Origin: Gluconobacter thailandicus F149-1 = NBRC 100600
Lineage (GTDB): Bacteria > Pseudomonadota > Alphaproteobacteria > Acetobacterales > Acetobacteraceae
NCBI RefSeq assembly: GCF_000964465.1
Contig: NZ_BANH01000057.1
Location: 1 to 55,879 of the forward strand
Length of the DNA stretch: 55,879 nt
Reading direction: 5' to 3'
In this document: positions 55,040-55,879 of the stretch, piece after piece
How the letters are laid out: every line of letters begins with the position of its first letter
How positions within the stretch are numbered: position 1 is the first letter of the stretch
Position numbers and translations under genes: made by a program
Notes under the pieces: model-generated
The model's database searches: none
Seen by the model: the letters and a program-made list of their open reading frames with translations, nothing else
Told to the model about the DNA's origin: nothing

Positions 55040-55071
55040 AAAGGCTCCCCGTTTTTCAACGGGGAGCCTTT
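55040..55071 (-). terminator. Perfect 14-bp hairpin between precursor and exporter genes
   Basis: AAAGGCTCCCCGTT and its complement enclose a 4-nt loop. It lies 52 bp after the precursor stop and 57 bp before the HlyD start. The T-tract on the minus strand is only three bases, so partial termination is likely. This would give more precursor than exporter mRNA. Confidence 0.7.
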
Positions 55072-55123
55072 GGCGTAAATATACTTCGCCAGTCATGACG
55101 AAGCCCAGAAAATCTGAAAGAAA

Positions 55124-55513
55124 TTAGCCGACAGCAGGCGGGAACGTGATTTTGGTGCCGCCATTGGCGATGGAGGTCGAAATCGCGCTTACGACACTCT
55201 TGTAAATAGCGAGACCGTTTGTTGCGCTTTGAGCGCCGATCTGGGCACCAAGCTGGACGTAAGATGCAATGTTCTTGATGTCAGCAGCGATAACGGATTT
55301 GCTTGCGGACTGTGCCAGATCAGCAAATACATTGTAAACGCCAGCCAGATACCCGCTGTATGCGCCTAGCTGTGTTGAATAATAAGAAGCGTAGCTCGCC
55401 GCGTTGCAGCCAAAATTAATTCCGTTTGAAATCCCAAATTGGTAATTATATCTTCCGCATCCGCCAGATACTTCATTTAGTTCTGAAACAGACAGTTCAC
55501 GAAGGGCAGACAT
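55124..55513 (-). CDS. Double-glycine leader precursor, probable bacteriocin-like peptide
   Basis: 129 residues. Residues 1-18, MSALRELSVSELNEVSGG, form a perfect LSxxELxxVxGG leader for a C39 exporter. Cutting after Gly18 leaves 111 residues beginning CGRYNYQFGISNG. Cys19 and Cys36 are the only cysteines and could form a disulfide. The product is rich in Tyr, Ser and Ala; the last two thirds look helical and mildly hydrophobic, ending TFPPAVG. AGGA lies 8 nt before the ATG. The exporter genes follow on the same strand. No known bacteriocin family is recognised, and no immunity protein is nearby. Confidence 0.88.
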   Translation of the reverse strand: MSALRELSVSELNEVSGGCGRYNYQFGISNGINFGCNAASYASYYSTQLGAYSGYLAGVYNVFADLAQSASKSVIAADIKNIASYVQLGAQIGAQSATNGLAIYKSVVSAISTSIANGGTKITFPPAVG

Positions 55514-55839
55514 CTCTGGAATCCTTAGGATAAAACAATCAACTTTCTGCTGTTCTCATATTTCCCTGACTTTTTTCTAAGAATTATCAAAGAGATTTCT
55601 CAGATGCGAAGGAAGATGCGAACTGGCGAAGAGTGGGCATCGAATTAAATGAACATGATGAGTTTTCAAAGATAATAAATCGTTAAAGGTAAAAAATTTA
55701 TAAATAATTTTCATTTCTGTGAGATAATCAAAAAATACCTTTTTTAAAGACTCTATTTGATGGTGAGCAACGTAGGATTCCCGCTATAATTAGTTCGTTA
55801 ATGTACCTGATCGTTCGTTCAAAGAGGTCGGATTCTTAA
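55514..55839. other. AT-rich region upstream of precursor gene
   Basis: No gene is recognised on either strand. The DNA is sharply AT-rich, unlike the rest of the window, and should hold the precursor promoter. The contrast fits transferred DNA. Confidence 0.5.
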
Positions 55840-55879
55840 GAGCCTGTTTGGAAAATCACGGGTGAGCATTTCTGCGCAT
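55840..55879 (+). mobile_element. Candidate IS5-family terminus at window edge
   Basis: GAGCCTGTTTGGAAAATC resembles the outer inverted repeat of some IS5-family elements, and the TTAA just before it (55836-55839) would fit their target choice. The rest of the element would lie outside the window. Assigned from memory of the pattern. Confidence 0.4.

Noticed and set aside
1-55879. CRISPR arrays, rRNA genes, replication origin
   Set aside because: I saw no regularly spaced repeats, no rRNA-like sequence and no origin-type iteron cluster.

Overview
The window reads as a moderately GC-rich alphaproteobacterial chromosome, most likely from an acetic acid bacterium of the Gluconobacter type. Two gene orders support this: the dusB-(ntrC)-ntrY-ntrX-hfq-hflX order, and a his operon that carries a small membrane protein between hisB and hisH. 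The genus-level call comes from the general look of the proteins and is an inference; no search was run. Most of the window is densely packed housekeeping DNA with many 4-bp ATGA/GTGA overlaps. Accessory DNA is limited to the left edge, a stretch after tRNA-His, and the right edge.

Layout. 1-1622: end of an integrated element, with a tyrosine recombinase pointing away from the 3' end of tRNA-Glu(CTC). 1749-6216 (minus): hisB, a DUF2628-like membrane protein, hisH, a GNAT-HisA fusion, hisF, hisE and a HIT protein. 6294-9215 (plus): nitroreductase, ubiquinone-type flavin hydroxylase, zinc-independent alcohol dehydrogenase. 9232-14901 (minus): pyrD, a large MscS channel, an HTH protein with a possible C-terminal membrane segment, and a glycosyltransferase. 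15005-16882: a small winged-helix-like protein, a TIM-barrel isomerase and an alpha/beta hydrolase. 17011-24252 (plus): dusB, a degenerate NtrC, ntrY, ntrX, hfq, hflX. 24225-28187 (minus): opgC, two exported cupins, a SulP transporter. 28374-31401: an SDR, tRNA-His(GTG) with an integrase remnant behind it, a small membrane protein and a DMT transporter. 31502-38043: two envelope or unknown genes, rplM-rpsI, ilvE, manC.

38056-43805 is a molybdenum cofactor cluster. mocA and xdhC lie on minus, divergent from moeA, moaA, moaC, a mobA-moaD fusion and moaE. It is followed by an unknown two-gene unit with a good Fur box and by a frameshifted molbindin gene. 45088-46227 is a type III PLP ornithine decarboxylase with a structured leader that can hide its start region. 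46613-51412 holds a BrkB-family protein, rlpA, aroQ, accB, accC and a NIPSNAP-like gene.

51480-55513 (minus) is the most interesting accessory module. It encodes a 129-residue precursor with a textbook double-glycine leader, then a strong hairpin, an HlyD-type adaptor and a C39-peptidase ABC exporter. I read it as a complete secretion system for a processed peptide or small protein, probably a bacteriocin, with no recognisable immunity gene in view. The right edge carries a candidate insertion-sequence terminus.
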